Assembly: GCF_901709675.1 (NCBI RefSeq)
Contig: NC_051101.1
Location: forward strand, 9,010,501 to 9,074,500
Direction of reading: 5' to 3'
From: Syngnathus acus
Taxonomy: Eukaryota; Chordata; Actinopteri; Syngnathiformes; Syngnathidae
Length of the DNA: 64,000 nucleotides
Below, in pieces: positions 46,501-58,900 of this stretch (positions within the stretch are counted from its first letter, which is position 1; each line of letters starts with the position of its first letter). Made by a program: the position numbers and the translations under genes. Below the pieces are notes generated by a model. That model saw nothing but the letters and a program-made list of their open reading frames with translations, was not told the DNA's origin and made no database searches.

Positions 46501-47898
46501 GACGATGTATTCGATTTGATGTTCACCGTTTGCTGTCGATTTAATGAACTTGTTTGTCTCTTTGTTTGTCGAAACTCGTTGATAGTTTATCAGAGTTGGA
46601 GACGGACATTAAGGTTTTCAAAGAGTCCCTGCTGAAGATTTTAGATGAGGACGAAATCATTGAAGAGCTGTGTCTCACCAAGTGGACAGACCCGAGAGCA
46701 TTGTAAGTCAGACGTTCCAGTGCATGTGCGATTGTTCTGAAGAACAGTGTGTTACATAGAACATTTCCATAAATAAATAAATATTAAATATAAACTTCTC
46801 ACATGCTTGACATTTTCTTGTGCCATCTCCTGTGAGAAAAATGTATCTTTACCTCAAACTGTGTCCAGTTTTTGGCTTAACTGTTTGTGATTTTAAATTT
46901 CTAAACCGTATTTTATCCTGCATTCTTGATTATTTGCTTGTATGGACAGCTTACTCTTATTCTTACATGAGTCTTTTTTACAGTCTTGATTTGTATTTCT
47001 AGTGAGGAGAGCAGTTTGGGGATTGACCATGCAGAGGAGATGGAACATTTACTGGATAATTACTACATGCAGGTAATAATGTTAAAAGACCCCCTGAAAT
47101 ATCATTGTTCACCCCATGCCCCCCCCCCCCCCCCCAAGGAAAATAAATCCTAGCTCCGCCCGTGTATCTATGGTGTTTACACATAAACACTTGTGACTTA
47201 CACACAACATTCTTATGTTGTGCTTGTGTCGTCACACCGGCCCATGCAGGCTGAAGAGTTAAGCAACAAGGCCAGGGAGTTGAAAGGCCTGATCGACGAC
47301 TCGGAGAGTGTCATCTTTATCAATCTGGACAGGTGTGCATTAGTGTCCTTTTCTTGAAGAATCTGCGACCCAATCGGGTCCAAATCAACTGAAAGGCAAT
47401 TGCTGTTTGTTCTAGCCATCGAAATGTGATGATGCGTTTGAACCTGCAACTGACTATGGGGACCTTCTCACTCTCCTTATTTGGTCTCATTGGCGTAGCC
47501 TTTGGAATGAATTTGGAGTCGACTTTTGAAGAGGTCAGATTGCCTTCTCTTTGGGCTTCACGGTTTGAGATCTCAGAATTTGTGACATTGATTTTAGATG
47601 TCCATGTCACCATAACGATATTTATTGGCATCAAAATGTTTTCTGTGTTCCAGGACCCTCGTGTTTTTTGGCTGGTTACAGGATTCATGTTCCTTGGCAG
47701 CGGCCTGATTTGGAGGCGATTGTTGTCATTTCTAGGACGACACCTAGAACCTACATTATTACCACCAGTGAGTATATATGCCTTAAATAGTGTGAGAAAA
47801 TTCATTTCAATTATCTTTTTGTTGTGGTTCTTTGATAGATTCCTCCAGTTTGGAAGAGAAATCTGAAAGCATCAGACATGAAGACTGGATTGAGGTGA
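43531..47898 (+). CDS. mrs2: Mitochondrial magnesium channel MRS2
   Basis: Twelve exons: 43531-43813, 43989-44053, 44223-44259, 44346-44458, 46013-46174, 46253-46383, 46586-46702, 47003-47072, 47250-47332, 47416-47533, 47654-47767 and 47839-47898. Total 450 aa (human 443). MRS2 is the CorA-type pentameric channel of the inner mitochondrial membrane that imports Mg2+. The N-terminus is basic and Arg-rich, fitting a mitochondrial presequence. The body has [23 protein letters not shown], the helical matrix domain, [11 protein letters not shown], the first membrane helix ending in the signature GMN (residues 384-386), then the second helix [18 protein letters not shown]. The start at 43531 is the first ATG of the open exon; the presequence is poorly conserved, so the exact start is inferred. 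Intron 4 contains an antisense gene. A polyA signal lies at 48341-48346. Confidence 0.95.
44665..45577 (-). CDS. Integrin-beta stalk fragment (I-EGF 2-4 plus beta-tail), secreted or broken
   Basis: Three minus-strand exons lie inside mrs2 intron 4: 45265-45577, 44916-45194 and 44665-44836. They encode cysteine-rich integrin EGF modules ([51 protein letters not shown]) and a beta-tail domain ending KECP followed by TAG, exactly where integrin beta chains enter their membrane helix. It most resembles integrin beta-1. No PSI, hybrid, I-like, membrane or cytoplasmic part is present nearby. The first exon starts with ATG at 45576 and a fine signal peptide ([14 protein letters not shown]), but that frame ends at TGA 45424-45426, and the EGF modules lie in the next frame. 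A one-base error, a real disabling mutation, or use of an internal ATG (45499, no signal) are possible. An upstream non-coding exon may be 45698 to about 45790, with donor GTAAGT. Confidence 0.72.
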
Positions 47899-49101
47899 TG
47901 CTAGCTTTATATCTTGAACCTTTAGCACTTTTAAGGCCATCAAACTGACCTCATGTATTTGACAAAGATGCAAATTAGTTGCTTCCCTTCACCCACTTCA
48001 GAGTGTGTCAAGTGTTATTTCCTTGCCTTATTTGTTACTGCAATGTATCATAATCTTCTAAAGTGACATATGTCTGTGTTATTTCGGGATAATTAGACAA
48101 ATGTGTCTGCGTGTAGCTATTTAATTCCACAAATTGATTCATCTTTCTGTGGGTACAGGTTTTTAAATTGTCAGAATTTAGTTGAACTTAAACAACTTGA
48201 CTTGTGATTTGTGTATTTTATCTTGATTCTGTATTTTGAAATCATACAAAGAGGAAAAGCAGATATTAAATTATATAACTAATGTTTTGGTAACATTTTT
48301 ACATTGTTGCATGTGCAGTGTCTATTTTCTGCCTCCTAAAAATAAAATACCAGATGTTTTGGTCCTTAATAAAAATAAATAATATAAAATAGTAAACAAA
48401 TGATTAATCATGCTGTCAGTCCAAATTCACCAGATAATACTTTTTGTTGTCTGTGGGAGTTTTCTCAAGGAACTCTGATTTCCTCCCCCATTCCAAAAAA
48501 CGTGTACTGTTCAATTGAGACTTTAAATTGTCCGTAGTTTGGAATCCTTATTTGTCCATTTCCTCACCACCATCGTGCGGCTCGTTCATTCAATACACAG
48601 AATATCTAATTAAAATAGGACAAGTTTTAACTATGATTTTTTTTAAATGTTTCATTTATTTTGATTTTTTTTTTTTTTTAAATAATCACCTATTGTAATA
48701 AATTTGAGGATGACAATTAAAACGGATGCCTGATGTTTTTAATGTTAAAATAAGACAATATTTTTGTGTGAACAAATTTGGCGTAATGATATTTCTGAGT
48801 TGTTGTTGTTGTTGTCGTTCAACCCCATAGAGGGCGCTATTACTATACATCACATGGAATTTTTAAGTAAGCAATGTACGAGTGATTCAGACTGCAGGGC
48901 ACTGAGCATTACACATGATGAAATATTGATGATGGGCGGTGTGATGCAGCTACTAATCGACTACGTCCAGCTTGAGCCGCCGCTCCAGGAAGACTGCCTG
49001 GCGGCTTTGCTGCAGGGTTGAGAGAAGGGGGGGGATGCCACGGCCTGTCAGCCTCGCACATCCATCGCCATCTATTTCCCAGTGGGCTGTCCCTGCGGGT
49101 T
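47899..49101. other. mrs2 3' UTR and mrs2-fez2 spacer
   Basis: The left half is the mrs2 3' UTR up to about 48360. The right part becomes GC-rich from about 48950 and probably contains the fez2 promoter and 5' UTR. A short open frame ending at 49021 could be an upstream ORF. No other exon is supported. Confidence 0.5.
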
Positions 49102-51942
49102 ATGGCGGTGCCGACCGCTCTTCTGCACGACGGCCGGCCCAATTTGTTTGGCGATCGGCCGCTGAAAGGCGCTGTGCCCGCCGCGGAGACGCTGATCCTG
49201 TATACTATCCACGGCGACGAAGATGATGGGGGACCTCCGGACTCTCGAGGGGAAACCGGTGCTATTACATCCACAGAGGACCTGGTGGACGATTTCGACG
49301 GGACGTTGTCTTTGTGTTACGGGGGTGGGAGCTCCACAGTGGGCGACGCGGTGACGGTGAACACCGAGGACACGCTTCAGGGGGACGAGTGAGTAGTAGT
49401 GTTGCTGGATGGCTCTTGACACAATGGCACGCTTTAAATGACGTCATTGGGTGCGCTACCACGTTCAATAACGCCAAATGTCTTGCACAACCTGCTATTT
49501 TATTTTGAGGAAAATATACCGTAAACAGTCGATGCGGCGTTTTGCAGCACGTCGAAAACAGAACCCCTTGTATGTTTTATCATCATATGCTGTAAACAAG
49601 GAATCACCGACCAACCTTTTTCAATTTTTTTTTGTTTTTAACTATTGCATAGGGCTACTTTTTGTGTCTTTGACGCAGTTGTGGACATTGAGAAAATAAC
49701 ATTCATTGGAGTTGACAGAAGCATCTGATGCTACTTTTCATGTACCCACAGGATCTGGGATTCTTTAAGCAAAAGCTATGGTCAAGTGTTGGAGATGGAT
49801 TGGAAACAGTCCCGGGCACACATGCCCGCATTCAACCCGGAGGAGAATGCGGTCAGTGATCCCATCCCTCCCCACACCCACCTCCTTCCCAGCGTGTCCC
49901 ACTTTTACTCCCCGCCAAATCTCTCGTCCATTCATCTGACAAACCGTGCTTCGAGCTGCGGATGATTAAATCCCTTGCCCCCCTGTTGTCATGTCTACTT
50001 AGAGTCAGACGAGTAACATCGCAGGGGATGTGTCTGAAGTCGAGGAGCGGAAGGAACAACTGGACATGGACTCCATCATCGTCCCGTGTCTCGGCGAGGA
50101 ACCTCTCTACACGGCCGAGCAGGTGAGTAGCTCCTACGTGTTTGAAATGCAGGAAATTTAAAGGTGATTCTTGCTGTGCAGGTGATTGAAGAGATTGAAG
50201 AAATGATGAGAGACTCGTCTGACTTTGAAGCAGAGAACATTCCTTCGCAGTCTGACCTGTGTATGCCCTCTTTGGATGTTCAGTACCCCAGAAGAAGTCC
50301 AAGATATGAAGAAAGTGAGTGCTACAATTAAATGTTGTTGGAGGATTGCACCATTTACAAGTGCGTGTGTGCGCGCAGGAGTGCGTCGACTCAACGTGGC
50401 GGAGTTGAAAGAGTGTCTGGAGGAGACGGAGGTTGCCGTCACGAGGCTCTCAGAGGAGCTGGTGCAGCGTTTGGCTCTTAGAGATGAGCTGGACTTTGAG
50501 AAGGAGGTGAAGAACACTTTTATTTCGGCGCTCATCGATGTGCAAAACCGACAGAAGGAGCATCGCGAGGCGCTGAAGAAGAAGAAGAAACTTAAAGCGA
50601 CGACGGGAATGTCGCTTGGAACAGTGAGTGTATTATTTGTTGCCGACTTGCTTTATTAGCATGGCAACACAGTGGTCTTGCATTTGCCGTTTTCCTTCCG
50701 CTCTTATATTTTTCTTTGTTACTTTTTCCGTCATCCTCAGCGTTTCACTATGGAGGGCCTCTCCTCTGTTATTCAAAACAGCTTTCGACAAACATTCCGG
50801 AGTGGATGCAGTGAAAGACAGGTTTGTTTATTTATTTTTTTCCGTGTACTAATTGATGACTGAATGACTACTATGTGAATTGCGTGATGAAGAGGGATGG
50901 ACATATATATATATATATTATATATATATATATATAGTATATATATAATATATATGGACAAAAGTCTTGGGACATTGAAACGTTATCTGTTAACTGTAGT
51001 TGGCTTAAACACACAAATCAATAATTCTGCAAACTTTAATCAGAGTTGGTTTAGTGTGTCCCCAAACATATTTTTTGACACTGATTTTAAAAAAATGTTT
51101 TTACTTTTTCATAGCCCATTAGATTTGTTGGATATTTTCATTTTTTGTATTATTATTACTATAAAATTATCATAATAAAAACCTGATGTGCTACAGAAAG
51201 AAAAAAAAAATGGGTAGACTCGGAAGCTGCGCAAAAAGATCACCTTGAAAACTATGCTGTGCAAGTCCTGATTTGATTAAATAAAACTCATTGATAATTA
51301 TATACTTTTATTTCTAGTATTTGACCACCGTCATCCCGTATGAAAACAAAGGACAACCTCCCTCTATCGAGGACCTCCAGATCCTGATCAATAGTGAGTT
51401 TCTTTCTTCCCTTAAGTTTGATTCTTCCGCATCATAAATAAGGGACCCCTCGTTCTCATTTCCCCCCATTTCAGTTTTGCATGCGATGAGAGACGACAGC
51501 GACAGGGTCCCGGCCCTTTTAACAAACTACATTCTCAAAGGTAGGACATACCAAGTTGATTTTGCAATGCACATTGCTAGAGACTGCTCATATTCAAACT
51601 GTTCATGTTGTACTGTTATCAAAAGTTTACAAAATAGACACCACCACAGCGTGTGTGTGTTTGTTTGTCTGTGCATATGTGAATGTGTGCATGCAGTGTA
51701 TACACACTGTATTTTGTAATCCCACAAATTTGGGTCAAGATCCAAATTCAAATATAGCACACATTTACTTTGAGTGTCAAACATTCCCTCTCCACTTTTT
51801 TGGTTTGTTTGTCTTTGTACTTTAATTCTTGTGCTAATGCTGCCTTCCATTCGCTAGCTGTGATGTGAGTGCCAGCCTGGGAGGTTTGTAACAATCTTCA
51901 TGTGACCTGCACTGTTATGATGTTGTTGCTCACTGTGGCGAG

Positions 51943-51974
<32 letters not shown>

Positions 51975-52601
51975 CTACAACTGTGGTGCATTTCAACCCC
52001 AATTATTTATCCTTAGCTTCACAAATTGGCGTCACTATGCCGCATGGCTGATCCCTGATAATGTGCAGATTGCAGCGCCACTAATAACACTTTGCACAAC
52101 CGTTGATATTTAATGATTAGACTTGACCCACTCCTACAAAACAATAGTCTATTTTTCATCAATTTGTGGCATACACTAAATGTAATTCTACTACCACCAC
52201 ATCAAGTACACGTACATGCTCTAAAGATCCGTTCCCATCCAATTTTGGCTCATTAGTTTCAAAATAATGCTATTTTTATTGCGACTGGTGTGGTGCGAAA
52301 CCGCATTGCACAAATGTGTTTGATCTGGAAAAAAACAAATACATCCACAATGATAAACTTATTATTAAAGGAGTTACTTTCTAACTGTCGAAATTTAGCT
52401 GTCACTCTTGTATTGAATCTCACGGATTGTGCGTGCGTTCCTAATATTGTGGTTGGTGAATGTGTATTGTAATTGATTAATGGATTCAAATTTTCCCCTC
52501 CACTTTTTTTTTTTTTTAATCATTGACCGCATGCTGAGGCGTCACACATCTTAATTGCTAATATTTATCTGTGTGTTGTTCCAGTGCTTTGCCCAACGTA
52601 G
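49102..52601 (+). CDS. fez2: Fasciculation and elongation protein zeta-2
   Basis: Nine exons: 49102-49388, 49752-49851, 50003-50122, 50182-50314, 50379-50623, 50741-50821, 51318-51393, 51475-51540 and 52585-52601. Total about 374 aa (human FEZ2 353-380). FEZ proteins are kinesin-1 adaptors working in axonal transport, autophagy and neurite growth. Landmarks are TEDLVDDFDGTLSLCY, LQGDEIWDSL, EQLDMDSIIVPCL, EEPLYTAEQVIEEIEEMM, a coiled coil (ELVQRLALRDELDFEKEVKN), a Lys-rich stretch, RFTMEGLSSVIQNSFRQTF, and the invariant end NYILKVLCPT. EQLDMDSIIV and DWK after the EIWDSL motif fit FEZ2 better than FEZ1. The start is uncertain: 49102 is the first in-frame ATG of an open GC-rich exon, but the family's N-terminus is variable. 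A 30-nt C tract lies in intron 8. Confidence 0.9.
50897..50956. repeat. (TA)n microsatellite in fez2 intron
   Basis: About 60 bp of imperfect TA repeat between fez2 exons 6 and 7. It can form hairpins. Confidence 0.9.
51946..51975. repeat. Poly-C tract, 30 nt, in fez2 intron
   Basis: An uninterrupted run of C in fez2 intron 8. The true length may differ, because long homopolymers are often miscounted. Confidence 0.85.
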
Positions 52602-53886
52602 CCTGGAGGGATGAAGCCAAACACTGGGGAGAGGCTTCTGATGATGAAACCGATCGTTTTTCACAAACACACAGCATATTTATTCACTGAATGCTTCATT
52701 TCCATTTTTTCAAGATGCGCCCTTTCAATTTCTTGTGACTTTGATTAGTTTGCATTTTTAATTTCTCTTTTTATATTTATTGTGCGTCAAAGGAATATGC
52801 CCGAGGAGCTGCACTGCTTGTGCGATGCAAAGGGCTTTGCATTAATCCAAAGTGCTTCCAACCTACCGAGCTGTGATCAAATGTGCACAAAGCACAACGA
52901 GGCTTCCGGGCTAATTTACTCAGAGGACAAGTTTGTATTCTCAATACAGCTGCTGCTTATTATTAAACAGCACTGATACTGCAAAGACATAAACACACAG
53001 ATAAGATGTTAACAGAGCAAAAAAAGTTCATCCACCAGCAGCAAGAGATCGGTTTGCAAAGCTTCATATACAAACATCACTTATCAGTATTCCACCAACT
53101 GCGAAGATTGTGTTTTGCCTAAAATATTTTGCACTGGCTACAAGGAGCTAATTAACTGACTGAACTATGCATTTGAGTGATAATTAGTATTGTCTGACCC
53201 AAGTACTGTCAGACACAAGTGTCACTGTGCATGCTGTGAACAAGAGCAGTAAACTCTGCAGGACTTCTATTGATGATTTCCATACATGTTGCCTTTTGAA
53301 ATTTTGTACATTGTAAAGGGCATACGGTATTTTTACTGAATGTCTGATTACTGGACTGTGTTAAATGCTTAATTGCTCATTTATTTGACAAATGTTCTGT
53401 TTTAAATATATTTATTTATGTTGTTATTTGGTTTCTGTGATTCTGAGTGGAAGATGGTTAAAAAAATGTTTGGTAGTGACACAAATTCAACCAATGAGAA
53501 AATTGAACAATAATGAGATCATTGAATACTTGAATAAGCCAAAATGCAGGTCACAGTTTTCCAAACACTTGAAAATTAAATGACATATAATTACTCTTCA
53601 GGCCCAATAAGAATGACTTTTTGCTACTGTTGTAGCTTATTGAAAGAACAGCTTTCTGAATTAAGACGTTTCGAAACCGAATAATCTTGCCAAAGTTTTA
53701 GCGCAATCCAGTCGCCCGCCTCCTCTCATGCTTTCCAAAACAACACAAACGCCTGTAAGACATCTGCAAAACATTTGTGAAGTCCAAGATAAGAGGTCGT
53801 CGCCCAAACGCTGCGCCATTCAGCGGTGCTGCTCCAACTCCAAGCTGCAGCCTGACATCATTACAGCATCTTTGAAGCATTTCATC
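52602..53886. other. fez2: fez2 3' UTR and fez2-clec3b spacer
   Basis: AT-rich sequence with no supported exon. The left part is the fez2 3' UTR; no clear AATAAA was picked out, and a variant signal ATTAAA occurs near 53575. The last 200 bp before 53887 presumably hold the clec3b promoter and 5' UTR. Confidence 0.45.
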
Positions 53887-54707
53887 ATGGAACGAACTCA
53901 AAGTCTCCGCTTGGTGTTTTGCCTTCTGTTGCTGATCCAATGCACATTCTCACAGACAACAGAAAAGAAGAGAAGCACAAAGAAAGGTAAGGTCAGCAAT
54001 CATATATTAGACCTCAGAATATGATGCTAACTTTTCATCAACATTTCTTTGAATCAGACTCGACCAATGCTGCAATTGAGGAACTCAAGAAACAAATTGA
54101 AGACATTGTTAATGACCTGAACTTATTGAAAGAGCAGCAATCTCTGCAGTCAAGTAAGTTTGTCTCATAAATACTGACTAACCACAGAAATAGGTCATGA
54201 TCCAAAGCATACCACAGCATCTAATGATTGTCAATTGAAAGTAACAGCTCTTCACCCAAAGCATACTCCATCATGGGTAATCTATTTCTCAATCCTTCCA
54301 TGTCAGTGTGTCTTCGTGGAACAAAGGTCCCAGGCAAGTGTTTACTCGCCGATCCGGTCAAGAAGAATTTCCACGCCGCTAGTGACGACTGTGTCGCCAA
54401 AGGGGGCAGCCTGAGTACACCCCTGAGAGGCGATGAAAATGACCAGCTTTACGCCTACGTGCGGCAGAGCATCAGCCCGGAGGAGTCCATCTGGCTGGGG
54501 ATCAATGACATGGTGACTGAAGGCCAGTGGTTGGACCAATCGGGGTCCAGCTTGCGCTTCAAGAACTGGGAGACCGAGATCACCATGCAGCCGGACGGCG
54601 GGCGCAGCCAGAACTGCGGCGTGTTGGCCACCACGGCCAACGGGAAATGGTTTGATGAGAGTTGCCGAGGTGAGAAGGCTTCCGTGTGTGAGTTTAACAT
54701 TGTGTGA
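53887..54707 (+). CDS. clec3b: Tetranectin (C-type lectin domain family 3 member B)
   Basis: Three exons: 53887-53986, 54058-54153 and 54307-54707, total 198 aa (human 202). The three-exon plan matches the family: signal peptide and Lys-rich N-terminus, a trimerising coiled coil (EELKKQIEDIVNDLNLLKEQ), then a complete C-type lectin domain. Visible landmarks are CLRGTKVPGKC, FHAASDDCVAKGG, IWLGINDM, FKNWETEI, QPDGG (calcium-site loop) and NGKWFDESC. Tetranectin is a secreted trimer that binds plasminogen kringle 4 and calcium. The ATG opens a hydrophobic signal peptide (LRLVFCLLLLIQC). The exon 2-3 junction codon gives Met where human has Val. A polyA signal lies at 54933-54938. The neighbouring cdcp1 and tmem158 match the human CLEC3B locus. 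Confidence 0.96.
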
Positions 54708-55940
54708 GCAGAATTGCCTTTAAAATGCCATTTGAGTATAACCATCATCATGTAATGTTTCAAAATAATGCACTAACCACTTCCTCATTTACAACAGTAG
54801 TCACAAAATCGTTTTCATTTTACTGTGTAGAATTTACACTGCATTTATTGTCAAAGCAGAAAACAAAAGAAATAATTTACTGGCAGATTTCGTGGTAAAC
54901 ACCATTGGATTTCTATCCTTAAAACATCAGCTAATAAACCAAAATACATACAACAACAAACTTCTCCATGTCATTTCTGTGCACTGCTCGGGACAAAAAT
55001 TCAGCATCAAACGAAATATTTTCGTCTCCAGAGCAGTCATGGAAAAGATAAGACCAACAAGCATTTCTTGAGGAATTGAACTCAACACTGCTTTGGCCTG
55101 TGAGCTCAGAAAAGTGAAACATTCGAGTAGGAAGAGAAATGTTTGGAAAACACAAACCACAAAAACAAATGAGAAGCGGTGAATACAGTACTTGTAAACT
55201 GTGAGCTGGTTGCAGAGTGAGTGTGTGTGTGTGTGTGGGGGGGGGGGGTTAAGAGCCAAAATGATCACAAACTATCAAACATCTGCTGGGGGCTATATTT
55301 TCTGTTACACATCACCGAGTCTAAATTCTGAGTCACAAAAGCAGATGAAGAGGTACAAAGGGATTGCGTAAACTTTTCCACCATCCAAATAAAATGACCT
55401 CACAATTATTCATTCACCCAGAGGAGGCCTACGTCAGATTATGAAATTAATTTCTTCAAACATCTTCAAACATTGTCAGACATTTGGGATTATAGTAAAG
55501 TGACTTTCAGGCATTACTTTGGGATATAAAAATCGTGTTGGGGGTACACAGTGCACGTATTAGTCCAAGCCAAGTTAAAGTTTGTGTAAATGTCTTTAAT
55601 TCTAAAAGATGAGAAGAAACTCACACAAAAAGTTGACTGTAAAATGTTACGGCCGCACGTCTTGAGTCTTTAAAAGTGTGTTATCTGTCTTCCACCCAAA
55701 ATCAGCTTGTGAGTTTTAAAGGAATGTGTTCCATTTCTGTTAAGTAAGCGGTGATTCAGTTCTGATTTCACAAGAGAAGCACTGCCAAGACAAAAGCAGG
55801 CAGCAGCAGTCAAGTCTGAGCACGTCTAGTTTGTGAATTTGGTGCAAAAACCCATGCGGGAAGAACAAGGTCTCAAGCAATCCAGGAATGAAGATCTCCA
55901 AGTTAAAAAAAAAAAAGTCAAGTGGAAATCCCGCATCCTA
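54708..55940. other. clec3b / cdcp1 convergent 3' region
   Basis: It contains the clec3b 3' UTR (AATAAA at 54933-54938) and the cdcp1 3' UTR from the other strand. A GT/G-rich tract lies at 55221-55247. No additional exon is seen. Confidence 0.5.
55221..55247. repeat. (GT)n followed by poly-G
   Basis: A short GT microsatellite running directly into 11 G residues. Confidence 0.85.
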
Positions 55941-58900
55941 TCAGTTGCCTCCCTCCGGATCCAGCCGTGCCTCCATCGTAGCCGAGGTGCGCTGTGCCTC
56001 GTAAATCACATTGTCCACCAGGGTGTGGCCGTGGCTGGGGGGCCTGTTGGGAAGTGGGGGTCCCTGCTGCGGATACTCTTGGTAAACCCCCGTCTCAATG
56101 TTGTTTTCGTCTTTAGATAGTGGAGAGACTGTTGTCTCCGTGTAGGGGTCGTCCATGTCCGACTCTGTGTAGATTCCCATCTGTGCGCCTTTTCTCAGCA
56201 GGTGGGTGTAGACAAGCGTGTCCTCAATGGAGGCGTACACATGGGACTCGTTGTCTTCACGGCTTTTAGGGAAGCCGTTGTTTCCCGGCAGGAAGATGGT
56301 GCCGTTGGGATTGTAGATGGACACCTGATGATTGATCTTCTTTTTCTTCTTCCTATTTGGTAAGAGACAATTAGTAATGTACAGGAGCTCAAAAGTGTTC
56401 CATTTTAAAAGTTAGGTGAGTTATAATGTCTGTGACATATTAACTCCTTTTTAATTTAAGACCAGAAAGATGTGCCCTTGTTGATTTCTGAAGATTTAAA
56501 ACAGGCTGCTCATTTTTATGGACATTTTTAAATTACAATTATTGGAAATATCTTATTGTTATTAATTAATCTCATTGTATAATCTTCTCATTCTAGAATT
56601 GCCATGGTGGAGTAAACTGTTTTGATGGGCAAATACATTCAAAAGTAATTTCAAGTAGGTTGGAACACATTTGCAGGCTACATATTTGAACATATATTTT
56701 CAGGCTAATTGATAAAAATATTGGATTTTTTGCATGAAAAATGATGAATGGAAATCATACACTGCAGTCATAGTAATAAATAAAAAAATCAGAGTAAACA
56801 ATTTTTAAACAACTTTTGAACGTATTGGTATAATGTAGGCCAAATGCTAAAAAAAAAAAATTTGATGCACCATATTTGCAAGTATGTTCAAACATACGTG
56901 TTAATACATTCAAATGTTTTTGCCAGTCAAAATGATGTACTCCACATTGGCAGTACCGTCCTTTCGTTATAAATAAAAAATAACAAAAAAAGAAGAATGG
57001 TCAGACAACATATGCAAACCACTTACTTAATTACGATACAGACCGCCACCAGTACAGCGATGAACAGGAGGACCAGAGCAGCGACCACACTCAAGATGAT
57101 GATCAATAGTTGGTCTGAGTGAGAGAAAATGTTAGCCAAAGTTGCACTTGACTGTAGAAATTTAATCGAAGTGTAAAATGTACTTTTCTGGACGGTTAGC
57201 TCTGTGACGACCATGAAGTCTCCTCGCTCTGTCATGCAATTAGACATGTTGAGGTAGAAGCTCTCGGTGACGGTGACCTCCTCGGCCGCCTCGTCCTCCC
57301 TTCGGCTGTAGTCCTCCTCCAAACTGTCAAACGTTTGCACCCGAATGTTGGTGTGGCGGTTGGCACACTTGGGCTGGCTGAGGTGGATGAACTTCAAGTG
57401 CGCTTCCATTTTAGGGGGTAGCGAGATGATCCAGGAGACGGTGGCGTAGGACTCCATCCCCGCCGGCCAACCGGGCGTCGCCAAAAGGAGACTCGTGTCT
57501 CTTTTTGGGGATAATGTGAATATGTACCTTTCTGGATTGGACAGAAGAGACTTTCAATACATATTTCCCAATATCAAATGAAGAGGATCACTTTCGGTGC
57601 TTAAAGCATTTTAATATATACCGTATTTTCCGCACTATAAGGCGCACCTATAAACCTCCAATTTTCTCAAAAGCTGACAGTGCGCCTTATAATCAGGTGC
57701 GCCTTATATATGGACCAATATTGAGCCACTACAGCAGGCGTGTCCAAAGTCCGGCTTATATATGGACAAAGTTTTAAAATGGGCCATTCATTGAAGGTGC
57801 GCCTTATAATCCGGTGCGCCTTATAGTGCGGAAAATACGGTAGGTGGTATTTAATTATTAATGTACTACTTTTACTTTCACTACTTTTAAGTAGGATTCA
57901 AAGAGTTACCTGTTATCTCCTCTTTCAAACGAGCAGTCAACAGAGGCTTCACAGACGATCTCAGTGTTTGGTTGCCCATTTTTGAGAGGGTGACCGTTAC
58001 GTTGGTGTGGATTTGGACCTTCTGAATGGCCCCCTGAGGACAGAAGTGGCCTACAGTCTTGCCGTCATCCTCGGTCAAGCTAATGAGACTGTCGTCGCAC
58101 AGCTGACCCGGCAGGGACTGCTTCAGGGGTCCCATTAAAGAGGTCAGTTCCACAGTGCCGTGGGGGGGAGGACGGAGGGCCCAGGTCACCGCGTTCAAGG
58201 GGGATGGGAGGCAGCTGGGTAAGAAGGGCACCGCAAGATGCACTGGAAACTTTGGGCAGTCTTTAAATTGACTGCAACCTGTTCACAGAACATCAATAAA
58301 GGCTTTTATAGGAAGGTAAACAATAATTGTAATAACCAATTTGGCAAGCACACACACACGGAGTAAAGTAGGTGTGAGTTAAGTGTGAATTTACCAATGA
58401 CTCCACTGGCTGTGACACTGATGTCTTGAGGAAGACAGTCCCGAAAATTCAGTTGAGAAACCTTTCCGGATGGGATTGTAATCTTCTCCATGATGACAGA
58501 GTTCATCTTCATTTCACATTCAGAGGACAGGTTCAGTCTCTCCAAGTGCAGAGAGAGGTAATTGATTTTCTTCAGGTCCACGCTACAAATCACTGCAGGG
58601 AACAGTTAAAAAAGTTACAAGCCTTTTTCCTCCCATATTATCCTATTTTCCGAAAGCAGAAGTAAATCAGGATCCCTCTCGTCATTGGAGGAGTTTCCCG
58701 CTGAGCTGCTGTCATTCATGACTACTAAGTGGTGAGGTAACATCAGAGCTTCCCGAGCCTGCAAACCCGAGGGCATCTGTAAGTCACATTCTTCATGTCA
58801 TCACTACACCTAACTTGCCCCTAAAATGTATCCAAAAAAAAAAAAAAAGACTCACACAGTGAAAATTTTTTTCAGTGAGATGAATAAAAAAATGATTTAG

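Noticed and set aside
47320-47805. Minus-strand frame of 161 codons over mrs2 exons 10 and 11.
   Set aside because: It is the shadow of the conserved mrs2 coding sequence.
49853-50302. Minus-strand frame of 149 codons over fez2 exons 3 and 4.
   Set aside because: It is antisense to clear fez2 exons and has no domain features.
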